The notes under the pieces are model-generated. The model saw only the letters and a list, made by a program, of their open reading frames with translations, was not told the origin of the DNA and searched no databases. From the NCBI GenBank assembly GCA_018228645.1, contig CP073693.1, forward strand, positions 2,676,416-2,740,415: a stretch of 64,000 nt of DNA, given 5' to 3'. Both the position numbers and the translations under genes were made by a program. Origin of the DNA: Clostridiaceae bacterium Marseille-Q4143. GTDB taxonomy: Bacteria; Bacillota; Clostridia; Lachnospirales; Lachnospiraceae. Below, in pieces: positions 50,163-59,870 of the stretch (positions are counted from its first letter, which is position 1; the number at the start of each line of letters is the position of its first letter).

Positions 50163-52094
50163 ATGCCGAATGTTATATTTCGATATGAAGATGGAACTGC
50201 CACAAAAGTAGCAGTGACAGCCGGAGAGAACCTGTTGGAGGTGGCTCGGAAAGCGAATGTGGCCATTGATGCACCTTGTTCAGGCAACGGTTCCTGCGGT
50301 AAATGCCGGGTAAAATTCATCAGTGGAGAACTGGACAGTGTCCAGACAAGACATATTACGGACGAAGACTATGCAGAAGGATGGAGACTTTCCTGCTGCA
50401 GCAAGGTGACCGGCGACGTGGAGGTGCTGGTACCGGACATTGCATCTGCCTATAAGAGCCGCATGAAAGTGGCTGATTTAAGTTCACCGGAGGAAGTTGC
50501 CATCTTTGACCGGGCAAAACAGGATGTTGCAGATGCAGGAATTACGTTTGAAAATGATTTCTCGGTTGTGGAACTTCAGATGACGGCACCGTCACTGGAG
50601 GATACCATGCCGGATAATGAACGGCTGTCCTGGGCCATCGAGGCAGCCACGGGAATAGAGAGTGTAAAATTAACCTATCATGTATTGAAGAAATTGCCGG
50701 ATGCACTTCGGGACAATGAGTTCCATGTGAATGTAGTACTGAAGAAACTTCATCACAGTGTTCTCGTTTATGACGTAGTGCCTGTTACGGAGGAAAGAAT
50801 CTGCGGAGCTGCCATCGATATTGGTACGACTACCGTATCGGCTGTGATTCTTGATCTGAGAGATGGAAAGATTCTGGCGAAGGCATCTGCAGGAAACGGA
50901 CAGATCCGTTATGGAGCCGATGTAATCAACCGCATTATTGAATCCAGAAAAACCGGTGGAGAAGCAAAACTTCAGAAAGCCATCATTGATGAGACCCTGA
51001 ATCCGATGCTTCATAATATGTGCCGTGCTGCAGGTATTCAGGGAAGCCAGATATATCATCTGTGTGTTGCTTCCAATACGACAATGAACCATCTGCTCCT
51101 TGGCGTGAATGCAGATCCGCTTCGTATGGAACCGTACATTCCGGATTTCTTTGAGACAGAAGATGTCAGTGCCTATGACCTGAGACTGGATGTACATCCC
51201 AATGCAAAGGTCATCATTGCTCCGAATATTGGAAGCTATGTAGGAGGAGATATTACGGCTGGTACATTGGTCAGCATGATTTGGAATAAACCGGAATTTA
51301 ACCTGTTTATTGACCTTGGAACCAACGGTGAGATCGTATTTGGCAACTCTGATTTTATGATGAGCTGTGCATGTTCTGCAGGACCGGCCTTTGAAGGTGG
51401 TGATATCAGCTGCGGTATGCGTGCAACAGACGGAGCCATTGAAGCATGTTCTATTGATGCAAAGACTATGGAACCGACTTTCTCCGTGATCGGAAAAGAA
51501 GGACAAAAACCGGTGGGATTATGTGGTTCTGGTATCATTGACGTAATCGCAGAGCTGTTCCGCTGCGGCATCATCAGCCCGAAAGGAAAGTTTGTCCGGG
51601 AGGGTGATCGTGTCCGCCACGATCATTACGGAATCGGAAGCTATGTGCTGGCATTCAAAGAAGATGCAGCGGGTCATAAAGATGTAGAAATCAATGAAGT
51701 AGATATTGATAATTTCATCCGTGCAAAGGGAGCTATTTTCTCTGCAATCTGTACAATGCTTCGTTCTCTGGACTTTGATGTGTCCATGATCGAAAATGTA
51801 TATGTAGCAGGTGGTATCGGAAGCGGTATTAATATGAGAAATGCCGTGACCATCGGTATGTTCCCAGATGTAGAGATCGACAAGTTCCATTATATTGGAA
51901 ACTCTTCTCTGACCGGTGCCTACAACATGACCCTTTCCACAGAAGCAGAACAGAAAGTACATGACCTTGCTCACAACATTACCTATATGGAGCTGAGCAC
52001 GGATCCGAGCTATATGGATGAATTTGTGGCTGCATGCTTTATTCCTCATACGAATACTGCGCTGTTCCCCAGCGTAAAACAGGAGGAGATTTAA
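50163..52094 (+). CDS. acsV: Corrinoid activation protein (2Fe-2S ferredoxin plus ASKHA ATPase, RACo type)
   Basis: AcsV/RACo re-reduces inactive Co(II) corrinoid in an ATP-dependent way. The 643-residue protein has an N-terminal plant-type [2Fe-2S] domain (Cys39, Cys45, Cys48 and a Cys in RLSCCSK near 87) and a C-terminal acetate/sugar-kinase-like ATPase domain: AIDIGTTTVSAVIL, FIDLGTNGEIVFG, GLCGSGIIDVIAEL and VYVAGGIGSG. The ATG at 50163 has GGAG upstream. The DUF3786 gene starts 1 bp after it. Confidence 0.94.
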   Translation: MPNVIFRYEDGTATKVAVTAGENLLEVARKANVAIDAPCSGNGSCGKCRVKFISGELDSVQTRHITDEDYAEGWRLSCCSKVTGDVEVLVPDIASAYKSRMKVADLSSPEEVAIFDRAKQDVADAGITFENDFSVVELQMTAPSLEDTMPDNERLSWAIEAATGIESVKLTYHVLKKLPDALRDNEFHVNVVLKKLHHSVLVYDVVPVTEERICGAAIDIGTTTVSAVILDLRDGKILAKASAGNGQIRYGADVINRIIESRKTGGEAKLQKAIIDETLNPMLHNMCRAAGIQGSQIYHLCVASNTTMNHLLLGVNADPLRMEPYIPDFFETEDVSAYDLRLDVHPNAKVIIAPNIGSYVGGDITAGTLVSMIWNKPEFNLFIDLGTNGEIVFGNSDFMMSCACSAGPAFEGGDISCGMRATDGAIEACSIDAKTMEPTFSVIGKEGQKPVGLCGSGIIDVIAELFRCGIISPKGKFVREGDRVRHDHYGIGSYVLAFKEDAAGHKDVEINEVDIDNFIRAKGAIFSAICTMLRSLDFDVSMIENVYVAGGIGSGINMRNAVTIGMFPDVEIDKFHYIGNSSLTGAYNMTLSTEAEQKVHDLAHNITYMELSTDPSYMDEFVAACFIPHTNTALFPSVKQEEI

Positions 52095-52095
52095 C

Positions 52096-52734
52096 TTGGA
52101 AATCGAAAACCACAAAGAAGAAGTGCCTTTTGAGCATTACCTGGAAAAATATAAATCTCTGGATCCAAAGGAAGCTGCTCAAAGATTGAACATAGTGTAT
52201 GATGAAACTGAGCAGAAATTTAGCATTCGTTTTATGGGACATCCTTATGAAGTACATTTTCCGGAGTTTGAAATTAAGGCGCTGGATGAGGAAGAAAAGG
52301 ATGGCCTCCTTATGACCAGTCTTCCGGCCAAAACCTTTATTTTACGGTATCTGCTGGAAGGGCAGTATGTACAGTCCAGTGGAAAGTTCATGACCTTCCG
52401 CGAGGTTCCAACTTATGGAGAACTGTATATTCAGCCTTTTACGGGAAGATGTATTAAGCGTCTGACCTATGGATTCGGATTTAAGCTGAAAGCCTTCGCT
52501 GAGGGCATGGAAAAGATCCCGGGAGTGAAGAAGATTCCCATGGGAGATGTGGCATACGAGTTTGAACTCATTGACGGATATCGGATGCGGTTTATTTTCT
52601 GGGCAGGAGACGAGGAATTTCCGCCTTCGGCCCAGATTCTTTACAGCGATAATTTTCAGTTCGGATTTCACGCAGAGGACATGGTAGTGGCGGGAGATCT
52701 GTCCATTACCACCCTGAAACGACTATGTGCATAA
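52096..52734 (+). CDS. DUF3786 protein, putative accessory factor of corrinoid metabolism
   Basis: A 212-residue protein with a TTG start, AGGAGG about 10 nt upstream, and tight coupling to acsV. It has the DUF3786 pattern: LEKYKSLDPKEAAQRLN, FMGHPYEVHFPEFEI, SGKFMTFREVPTYGELYI and FIFWAGDEEFPPSAQILYSD. There is no membrane segment or cofactor motif. Family members often lie in CODH/ACS or methyltransferase clusters, so a maturation or activation role is likely, but no function is established from the sequence. Confidence 0.82.
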   Translation: MEIENHKEEVPFEHYLEKYKSLDPKEAAQRLNIVYDETEQKFSIRFMGHPYEVHFPEFEIKALDEEEKDGLLMTSLPAKTFILRYLLEGQYVQSSGKFMTFREVPTYGELYIQPFTGRCIKRLTYGFGFKLKAFAEGMEKIPGVKKIPMGDVAYEFELIDGYRMRFIFWAGDEEFPPSAQILYSDNFQFGFHAEDMVVAGDLSITTLKRLCA

Positions 52735-52762
52735 AATGAATGTTATTGTACAAAGTGTAGGA

Positions 52763-52790
52763 TGTCAAAAAATTATCAAAGTTATATAAT
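52763..52790 (+). promoter_or_regulatory. Possible promoter and structured leader of fhs
   Basis: TATAAT (52785-52790) follows a weak TGTCAA (52763-52768) by 16 bp. The leader to 52908 can form small hairpins (TGCGC/GCGCA; CCGCA/TGCGG), but I could not match it to a known THF riboswitch. Confidence 0.4.
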
Positions 52791-52908
52791 GCATTCGTAC
52801 ACAAGGAACGGATGAGTTCTTTGGAATAACAAAAAAGCAAACCTTGCGCGATATGCGCATCAGCCGCAGAGCTCTGATTCTTTGCGGATAAAGAAAGGAG
52901 AAGTTTTT

Positions 52909-54597
52909 ATGGGATTCAAATCTGACATCGAAATTGCACAGGAGTGCGAAGCAAGACCAATTACCGAGATTGCTGCAAAAGCAGGTATTGATGACAAGTA
53001 TCTGGAGCAGTATGGTAAGTACAAGGCAAAAATTGACTACAATCTGCTGAAAGAGGTTCCGGGAGAGAACGGAAAACTGGTTCTGGTAACTGCAATCAAT
53101 CCGACTCCGGCAGGAGAAGGTAAGACCACTACTTCCGTGGGTCTGGCAGATGGTATGAGCAGGATCGGCAAGAAAGTTATGGTAGCACTTCGTGAGCCGT
53201 CTCTTGGACCGGTATTCGGAGTAAAAGGTGGAGCAGCAGGCGGCGGATATGCGCAGGTTGTTCCTATGGAAGACATTAACCTTCACTTCACTGGTGACTT
53301 CCATGCAATCGGCGCAGCTAACAACCTGCTGGCAGCTATGATTGATAACCATATTTTCCAGGGCAACGCACTGAACATTGATCCGAGAAAGATCACCTGG
53401 AGAAGATGCGTGGATATGAACGATCGTCAGCTTCGTAATGTAGTAGACGGACTTGGCGGAAAGACCAATGGAATGCCGAGAGAGGATGGCTACGATATCA
53501 CCGTTGCTTCCGAGATCATGGCAGTTCTGTGTCTGGCAAGTGATATCACTGATCTGAAGAAGAGACTTGCAAGAATCATCATCGGATATACATATGGCAA
53601 AGTAGCTGAGCAGAAACCGGTAACTGCTGGTGACCTGCATGCAGAGGGTGCTATGGCAGCACTTCTGAAAGATGCACTGAAACCGAACCTGGTTCAGACT
53701 CTGGAAGGAACTCCGGCTATCGTTCATGGCGGACCGTTCGCTAACATTGCTCATGGATGTAACTCCGTAACTGCAACCAAGATGTGTCTGAAACTTGCTG
53801 ATTACACCATTACTGAGGCTGGATTCGGTGCTGACCTTGGTGCAGAGAAATTCCTCGACATCAAGTGCCGTATGGCAGGCCTGAAACCGAATGCAGTTGT
53901 TATCGTAGCTACTGTACGTGCTCTGAAGTACAACGGCGGTGTTGCAAAAGCAGATCTCAACAATGAAAATCTGGAAGCTCTGGAGAAAGGTCTTCCGAAC
54001 CTGCTGAAACATGTAAGCAATATCACAAACGTATACAAACTGCCGTGTGTAGTTGCTATCAATGCATTCCCGACCGATACCAAGGCAGAACTTGACCTGG
54101 TAGAGGCTAAATGTAAAGAGCTGGGTGTTAACGTTGTCCTTTCTGAAGTATGGGCAAAAGGCGGAGAAGGCGGCATGAAACTTGCTGAGGAAGTAGTACG
54201 TCTCTGTGAGCAGCCGAATGATTTCACTTATTCCTATGAACTGGAAGGAACTTCTATTGAGGATAAGCTGAATGCGATCGTTACCAAGATCTATGGTGGA
54301 AAGAAAGTTGTCCTGACTGCAAATGCTCAGAAACAGGCAAAACAGCTGGAAGCTATGGGATTTGGAGACTGCCCGATCTGTGTTGCCAAGACTCAGTACA
54401 GTCTGACGGACGACCAGACCAAACTGGGTGCACCGACTGACTTCGAAGTTACCGTTCGTAATCTGAAGATTTCCGCTGGTGCAGGCTTCATCGTAGCACT
54501 GACTGGTGAGATCATGACCATGCCTGGCCTGCCGAAGGTTCCGGCTGCAGAGAAGATCGATGTAGATGAGAATGGTAAGATTACAGGACTCTTCTAA
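52909..54597 (+). CDS. fhs: Formate--tetrahydrofolate ligase
   Basis: Fhs makes 10-formyl-THF from formate and ATP, the first folate step of the methyl branch. The 562-residue length is normal. The P-loop-like motif is [16 protein letters not shown] (about residues 64-79), and [19 protein letters not shown] and [15 protein letters not shown] are conserved. The ATG at 52909 has AAAGGAG 8 nt upstream. A GC-rich hairpin follows before fchA. Confidence 0.97.
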   Translation: MGFKSDIEIAQECEARPITEIAAKAGIDDKYLEQYGKYKAKIDYNLLKEVPGENGKLVLVTAINPTPAGEGKTTTSVGLADGMSRIGKKVMVALREPSLGPVFGVKGGAAGGGYAQVVPMEDINLHFTGDFHAIGAANNLLAAMIDNHIFQGNALNIDPRKITWRRCVDMNDRQLRNVVDGLGGKTNGMPREDGYDITVASEIMAVLCLASDITDLKKRLARIIIGYTYGKVAEQKPVTAGDLHAEGAMAALLKDALKPNLVQTLEGTPAIVHGGPFANIAHGCNSVTATKMCLKLADYTITEAGFGADLGAEKFLDIKCRMAGLKPNAVVIVATVRALKYNGGVAKADLNNENLEALEKGLPNLLKHVSNITNVYKLPCVVAINAFPTDTKAELDLVEAKCKELGVNVVLSEVWAKGGEGGMKLAEEVVRLCEQPNDFTYSYELEGTSIEDKLNAIVTKIYGGKKVVLTANAQKQAKQLEAMGFGDCPICVAKTQYSLTDDQTKLGAPTDFEVTVRNLKISAGAGFIVALTGEIMTMPGLPKVPAAEKIDVDENGKITGLF

Positions 54598-54624
54598 ATA
54601 ATAATATACACAAATCTATATGGC

Positions 54625-54651
54625 GGCAGGGAGCACAGGATGTTCCCTGCC
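54625..54651 (+). promoter_or_regulatory. Intercistronic hairpin between fhs and fchA
   Basis: GGCAGGGAGCA pairs imperfectly with TGTTCCCTGCC around a short loop. It lacks a T-tract, so it may be a stability element. Confidence 0.5.
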
Positions 54652-54703
54652 ATAAGCCATGCTCAGAATTAAAATGGCGTAAGCCTTAAACATGGAGGTA
54701 TGT

Positions 54704-55333
54704 ATGGGATTCACAACAAAAACCTGTGAAGAATTCGTGGATGTACTTGCATCCAAAGCGCCGGTACCGGGCGGCGGAGGAGCATCTGCACTGGTAGGAG
54801 CCATTGGTATGGCACTTGGCAACATGGTAGGAAGTCTGACTGTTGGTAAGAAAAAATATGCAGATGTAGAAGCTGACATTATTGCACTGAAAGAAAAAGC
54901 AACTGCGCTTCAGGCAGATTTTCTTCGTCTGGTAGAGGCTGATGCGGAAGCATTTGAGCCGCTGGCAAAAGCATATGGTATGCCGAGAGAGACTGAGGAA
55001 GAAAAAGCAGAAAAAGCACGTGTGATGGCGATTGTTCTGAAAGATGCATGTGCAGTTCCTATGGAAATCATGGAGAAATGCTGTGAGGCCATTGATGTGA
55101 TCGAAGAGTTTGCTGCAAAGGGTTCTGCTCTTGCAATCTCTGATGCAGGCGTAGGCGTTACATTCTGTAAGGCAGCACTTCTGGGTGCATCCCTGAACGT
55201 GTTCATCAACACCAAGTCTATGGCTGACAAAGAGTACGCTGCATCCCTCAACGAGAAAGCAGATAAGATGATTGCTGACTATAGCAAAAAAGCGGACGAT
55301 ATTTTTGCAGCTGTTAATGCAAGACTTCGCTAG
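54704..55333 (+). CDS. fchA: Methenyltetrahydrofolate cyclohydrolase (FTCD C-terminal-like)
   Basis: FchA interconverts 10-formyl-THF and methenyl-THF. The 209-residue, all-helical protein belongs to the formiminotransferase-cyclodeaminase C-terminal family (FVDVLASKAPVPGGGGASAL ... GSALAISDAGVGVTFCKAAL). The ATG at 54704 has GGAGGT close upstream. It lies between fhs and folD. Because FolD here lacks cyclohydrolase residues, this enzyme probably does that step alone. Confidence 0.94.
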   Translation: MGFTTKTCEEFVDVLASKAPVPGGGGASALVGAIGMALGNMVGSLTVGKKKYADVEADIIALKEKATALQADFLRLVEADAEAFEPLAKAYGMPRETEEEKAEKARVMAIVLKDACAVPMEIMEKCCEAIDVIEEFAAKGSALAISDAGVGVTFCKAALLGASLNVFINTKSMADKEYAASLNEKADKMIADYSKKADDIFAAVNARLR

Positions 55334-55359
55334 TATAAGAAAACAGGAGAGTAGAAACC

Positions 55360-56241
55360 ATGGCAAAACAGTTATTAGGTAAAGAAGTAACCGCAGCCCT
55401 GAACGAGAAGATTATTGGACAGGTAAAAGAGTTAAAAGAAAAAGGAGTATCCCCGAAGCTTGGCATTATCCGCGTTGGAGAGAGACCGGACGATATTTCT
55501 TATGAGACCGGTGCAACCAAGAGATGTGATACCCTTGGTGTGGAAGTAGAGAAAATTCTTCTGCCGGAAGATGTATCCAAAGAAGAGCTTCTTGCTGTCA
55601 TTGATAAAGTAAACAAAGATGATACCATTCATGGGGTTCTGATGTTCCGTCCGCTCCCGGCTCACTTAAAAGCAGTTCAGTCTGAGATCGAGAATGCGCT
55701 GGATCCGGCAAAAGACGTTGACTGTATGACTCATCTTTCTCTGGCAGGCGTGTTTGAGGGCAAACCCCTTGGATTCCCGCCGTGTACTCCGCAGGCATGC
55801 ATGGAGATTCTTGATTACTACGGAATTGACTGCAAAGGCAAAAATGCAGTAGTCATCGGAAGAAGCCTTGTAGTAGGAAAACCGGCAGCTATGATGCTCA
55901 TGGGCAAGAACGCAACGGTAACTGTATGTCATACCAAGACTGTGGATGTTCCTGCTATCGCAAGAGAAGCAGATATCCTGATCTCCTGTGCAGGTGTGCT
56001 GAACAGCCTGACGAAAGAGTATGTTCGTCCGGGACAGATCGTAATCGACGTTTCCATTAACTGGGATCCGGAAAAGATCAACAAAAAAGGCGGCAAGGGC
56101 GCTATCGCAGGCGATGCTGTATTTGATGAGGTTGAGCCGATTGTTGAGGCAATCACTCCGGTACCGGGCGGCGTTGGAAGCGTTACCACTTCTGTTCTGG
56201 TAGGACATGTTGTAGAAGCAGCTATGAGAAAGTTTGCATAA
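55360..56241 (+). CDS. folD: Methylenetetrahydrofolate dehydrogenase (FolD family, cyclohydrolase site degraded)
   Basis: A 293-residue FolD-family enzyme with an intact Rossmann region (VVIGRSLVVGKPAAMMLM) and the C-terminal TPVPGGVGSVT. Aligned without gaps to E. coli FolD from memory, the catalytic Lys (Lys54) falls on Ala52 (SYETGATKRC). The Gln of the VQLPLP motif falls on Phe96 (LMFRPLP), while the third residue, the Asp of KDVD, is kept (Asp121). So dehydrogenase activity is likely but cyclohydrolase activity is not. It follows fchA by 26 bp. Cofactor preference (NAD or NADP) cannot be read safely. Confidence 0.92.
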   Translation: MAKQLLGKEVTAALNEKIIGQVKELKEKGVSPKLGIIRVGERPDDISYETGATKRCDTLGVEVEKILLPEDVSKEELLAVIDKVNKDDTIHGVLMFRPLPAHLKAVQSEIENALDPAKDVDCMTHLSLAGVFEGKPLGFPPCTPQACMEILDYYGIDCKGKNAVVIGRSLVVGKPAAMMLMGKNATVTVCHTKTVDVPAIAREADILISCAGVLNSLTKEYVRPGQIVIDVSINWDPEKINKKGGKGAIAGDAVFDEVEPIVEAITPVPGGVGSVTTSVLVGHVVEAAMRKFA

Positions 56242-56244
56242 GCT

Positions 56245-57747
56245 ATGCGAATCAGTATGCAGATTCTGGCGGATCGACTCCGCCAGAATTATCCGGAGTG
56301 CCGTTTGGGAAAAATGTCAGAGGACATGAATCTCAAACGGCCTCTTTTTTATCAGAACGGGACAGAATTCAGAAAAAATAAAGTATACATTGCCAGAGCT
56401 GATGATCTGACACTGGAACAGCTTGCTGAACATGGTGATAACCTCATACTGGCAGTTGGCAATTTTTCGGAAATGGATATATTGCCGGATGGAGTCGGAT
56501 GTTTTCCGCAGGAGGCCAATCCAGAAGTGCTGTTCAATACGACACAGCGGGCATTTGACGCATATGATGCCTGGGATGAGCGGATGCAGAGCATGGCACT
56601 GTCAGAGAGTACTCTGAAAAGTCTGCTGGATGCATCCTACCGTATTTTCCATAATCCGCTGATGGTCAGCACGACAGAAGGATTTATGGTGGATTACAGC
56701 AGTCTCATGGATACGCTGCCAGAATTTCAGGAAATTCTGTCGCATAATCAGGTAAGTGTGATATCCTGCAGTGAGGAAAATCAGGAGCCATTTGCCGTCC
56801 AGCATTATCAGGATCCAGTCACGAAGAGAAATAATCTTTTTGTGGAGATCTATGACAAGAACCGGAACAGTTATCGGGTAATTCTGGTAGAAGCTTCCAG
56901 AAAACTGAAGCTTTATGATGAATATCTCCTGCAGCATCTGGCAAAATATGTGCAGCAGATGCTGGAACGCTATACGGTGGTGCAGGAAGACATCAGTTAC
57001 ACGCTCGACCGGCTGTTGTCCAATATTCTGACAGAGGAAAGTATTGAGGCTGATTCTCTGGAATCCCGGTTTGAAAATTTTCAGTGGAAAGAATCACACA
57101 GCTATTTCTGCATGAATATTCATGTATCCACGGTGGACCGCCAAAACCTGACGGTTGTTCGCTTTATCTGTAACCGTATTGAGAGCCTCATGAAGGGAAG
57201 TTGTGCCTTTCTGCTTCATGAAAATATTGTGGTTTATGTAAATCTTAATGATTACGGAAAGTCTCTGGAAGAAGCATTGGAATCTGTAAAGCAGTTCTTG
57301 AAAGACAGCTATCTGAAAGCAGGAATCAGCTACAGCTTTACCGGATTCAGATCATTGAAACAGTATTATATCCAGTCCCGGATTGCTCTTGAGGAGGGAA
57401 TGAAACGTTACCCTCTGCGTTGGATTAATCGGTTTGAAGACATTGCTCTTGACTATCTTCTTGGAAAGTGTACGGAAGTGCTGGAACCCGAAGTTGTATG
57501 CAGCAGGGCAGTGCTGGATTTGAAAAAATATGATCAGGAGCACAAGACAGATTACTATCTTACGCTGAAGACATATATTACCTGCCAGATGAACGCTGTG
57601 CAGGCAGCGAAGAAACTGTTTATCCATCGAAGTACGTTTCTGTACCGGATGGCCCATATCAAAGAACTGGTGCAGATTGATCTGGAAGATCCGGATCAGC
57701 TGCTGTATTTGTTGATGACCTATCGGTTATTGGAGAAAACGGAATAA
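56245..57747 (+). CDS. PucR/CdaR-type transcriptional regulator
   Basis: A 500-residue regulator with an N-terminal sensory part (to about 300) and the C-terminal PucR HTH_30 domain: AVQAAKKLFIHRSTFLYRMAHIKEL followed by LLYLLMTYRLL. Such proteins respond to small metabolites, often of purine, amino-acid or sugar catabolism. It starts 3 bp after folD, so it is co-transcribed with the end of the acetogenesis cluster. Control of these genes by it is inference from position. A terminator follows. Confidence 0.88.
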   Translation: MRISMQILADRLRQNYPECRLGKMSEDMNLKRPLFYQNGTEFRKNKVYIARADDLTLEQLAEHGDNLILAVGNFSEMDILPDGVGCFPQEANPEVLFNTTQRAFDAYDAWDERMQSMALSESTLKSLLDASYRIFHNPLMVSTTEGFMVDYSSLMDTLPEFQEILSHNQVSVISCSEENQEPFAVQHYQDPVTKRNNLFVEIYDKNRNSYRVILVEASRKLKLYDEYLLQHLAKYVQQMLERYTVVQEDISYTLDRLLSNILTEESIEADSLESRFENFQWKESHSYFCMNIHVSTVDRQNLTVVRFICNRIESLMKGSCAFLLHENIVVYVNLNDYGKSLEEALESVKQFLKDSYLKAGISYSFTGFRSLKQYYIQSRIALEEGMKRYPLRWINRFEDIALDYLLGKCTEVLEPEVVCSRAVLDLKKYDQEHKTDYYLTLKTYITCQMNAVQAAKKLFIHRSTFLYRMAHIKELVQIDLEDPDQLLYLLMTYRLLEKTE

Positions 57748-57756
57748 AAATGTTTC

Positions 57757-57798
57757 ACGACCAATCTGAAATTAGACTTTCGGATTGGTCGTTCTTTT
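57757..57798 (+). terminator. Terminator of the acetogenesis cluster
   Basis: ACGACCAATC pairs with GATTGGTCGT, extended by GAAA/TTTC inside, and is followed by TCTTTT. Confidence 0.85.
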
Positions 57799-57884
57799 GA
57801 TTGAATATATCTCTAATATCTATTATAATAAAAAATACGGCTTTTAGCCGTCCGCAGGATTTATAGAAACGGAGATTTACAAAA

Positions 57885-59801
57885 ATGATTTTAGCATGTC
57901 AGAATATATGCAAAGCATTCGGGGACAACGAAGTCCTCAAAAATGCTTCTTTTCATATTGAAGAGCGGGAGAAAGCGGCTATCGTTGGTATCAACGGTGC
58001 CGGAAAGTCTACGCTTTTAAAAATTATTATGGGGGAGATGGCGGCAGACGACGGACAGACGGTGATCAACAAAGGTGCTTCTATCGGCTATCTTGCCCAA
58101 CATCAGGAGATGCAGAGCGGCAATACGATTTTTGATGAGCTTTTAACGGTGAAGCAGGATGTACTCGATCTGGAAGCACGGATCCGCAGCATGGAACTTT
58201 CCATGAAACAGGTACAAGGTGCTGAATTACAGGAACTGATGGATCAGTATGCAAGACTGAGTCATGAATTCGAGCAGAAGAATGGTTATGCCTGGAAAAG
58301 TGAAATTACGGGTGTATTAAAGGGTCTCGGATTTACGGAAGAAGATTTTTCCAAGCATGTAGATACTTTGTCTGGTGGGCAGAAGACCCGTGTCTCTCTG
58401 GGTAAGCTATTGCTTTCTAAACCGGATATTATTATGCTGGACGAGCCGACCAACCACCTGGATATGGGTTCCATTACCTGGTTGGAGACGTTCCTTATGA
58501 ATTATCAGGGAGCCGTACTCATTGTCTCCCATGACCGTTATTTTCTCAACAGAGTTGTGACCAAAGTTATCGAGATTGATCAGGGACAGGTGACCACCTT
58601 CATGGGCAATTATTCCGATTATGCCCAGAAAAAAGCCATGCTCCGGGAAGCACAGATGCAGGCGTACTTAAACCAGCAGCGGGAAATCAAACATCAGGAG
58701 GAAGTTATTGCCAAACTGAAATCCTTCAACAGGGAGAAATCCATCAAGCGTGCCGAGAGCCGCGAGAAAATGCTGGACAAGCTGGAAGTGCTAGATAAGC
58801 CTACGGAAGTGAAGGCAGATATGCATATCGAACTGGAGCCGCGGGTAGTGAGTGGTAATGACGTGCTTACGGTATTGGGACTGTCCAAGGCATTTCCGCC
58901 CCAGACGTTGTTCACGGATCTTGATTTTGAAATCAAGCGCGGTGAGAGAGTGGCGCTCATCGGAAGCAATGGTACGGGAAAGACCACGATCCTGAAGATT
59001 TTGAATCAGGTAATTCCGGCAGATGCGGGAGAAGTACACTTGGGTTCCCGTGTGCAGATTGGTTATTACGATCAGGAACACCATGTACTTCATATGGAAA
59101 AAACGGTGTTTGAGGAGCTTTCCGATGCTTATCCGACACTGACCAACACAAAGATCCGTAACGTACTGGCAGCGTTCCTTTTTACCGGGGATGATGTATT
59201 TAAACGGATTAAAGATTTAAGCGGTGGCGAGCGTGGCCGTGTTTCTCTGGCGAAACTCATGCTTTCCGAGGCAAACTTCCTGATCCTCGACGAGCCCACC
59301 AACCATCTGGATATCGTTTCGAAAGAAGTACTGGAGGATGCGCTGAACCATTATACCGGAACGGTACTGTTCGTCTCCCACGACCGTTACTTCATCAATA
59401 CAGTAGCGACCCGGATTCTCGATCTGGAAAATCAGGGATTGACCAATTATATCGGTAATTACGATTATTATCTGGAAAAGAAAGAGACCATGGTGAATTT
59501 TACTGCGGCTCCTTCGGAGACGGTTTCGGCAGCAGAGACAACCGCAGACACAGATTCCAAGCTGGACTGGAAGCAGCAGAAAGAACAGCAGGCACAGCTT
59601 CGTAAGAAACAAAATGAGCTGAAGAAAGTGGAAAGCCGCATTGAAGAGCTGGAGAACCGCGATAAAGAGATTGATGCGGAACTGGAGAAGAAAGAAGTTT
59701 TCACCAATGTGGCGGAAGTGACGAAGCTTTCCAAAGAAAAAGATGCCATCCAGACGGAACTGGAAGAATTATATGAAAAATGGGAAGAACTGTCAGAATA
59801 A
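57885..59801 (+). CDS. ABC-F family ATPase
   Basis: A 638-residue soluble protein with two ABC domains joined by the ABC-F linker (about residues 235-310). Walker A motifs are GINGAGKST and GSNGTGKTT; signatures are LSGGQKTR and LSGGERGR; both Walker B motifs read LDEPTNHLD. The C-terminal 90 residues form a charged coiled coil, as in YdiF/Uup-like members. ABC-F proteins act on the ribosome as translation factors, and some give antibiotic resistance; the subfamily here suggests housekeeping. It has no membrane segment. Confidence 0.93.
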   Translation: MILACQNICKAFGDNEVLKNASFHIEEREKAAIVGINGAGKSTLLKIIMGEMAADDGQTVINKGASIGYLAQHQEMQSGNTIFDELLTVKQDVLDLEARIRSMELSMKQVQGAELQELMDQYARLSHEFEQKNGYAWKSEITGVLKGLGFTEEDFSKHVDTLSGGQKTRVSLGKLLLSKPDIIMLDEPTNHLDMGSITWLETFLMNYQGAVLIVSHDRYFLNRVVTKVIEIDQGQVTTFMGNYSDYAQKKAMLREAQMQAYLNQQREIKHQEEVIAKLKSFNREKSIKRAESREKMLDKLEVLDKPTEVKADMHIELEPRVVSGNDVLTVLGLSKAFPPQTLFTDLDFEIKRGERVALIGSNGTGKTTILKILNQVIPADAGEVHLGSRVQIGYYDQEHHVLHMEKTVFEELSDAYPTLTNTKIRNVLAAFLFTGDDVFKRIKDLSGGERGRVSLAKLMLSEANFLILDEPTNHLDIVSKEVLEDALNHYTGTVLFVSHDRYFINTVATRILDLENQGLTNYIGNYDYYLEKKETMVNFTAAPSETVSAAETTADTDSKLDWKQQKEQQAQLRKKQNELKKVESRIEELENRDKEIDAELEKKEVFTNVAEVTKLSKEKDAIQTELEELYEKWEELSE

Positions 59802-59814
59802 CTGACAGAAAAGT

Positions 59815-59843
59815 TTGACAAAAAATAAACAGCGTTTTATAAT
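59815..59843 (+). promoter_or_regulatory. Consensus promoter of rex
   Basis: TTGACA (59815-59820) and TATAAT (59838-59843) are both perfect and 17 bp apart. A small CTGTCAG/CTGACAG hairpin (59790-59808) just before it may end the ABC-F transcript. No Rex box is seen here. Confidence 0.88.
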
Positions 59844-59870
59844 ATATAAAGTATAGATTGGAGGCGTTTT

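Noticed and set aside
52735..52908. THF riboswitch upstream of fhs
   Set aside because: Small hairpins exist, but I could not match the leader to the conserved core of a THF riboswitch; a covariance-model search would decide.
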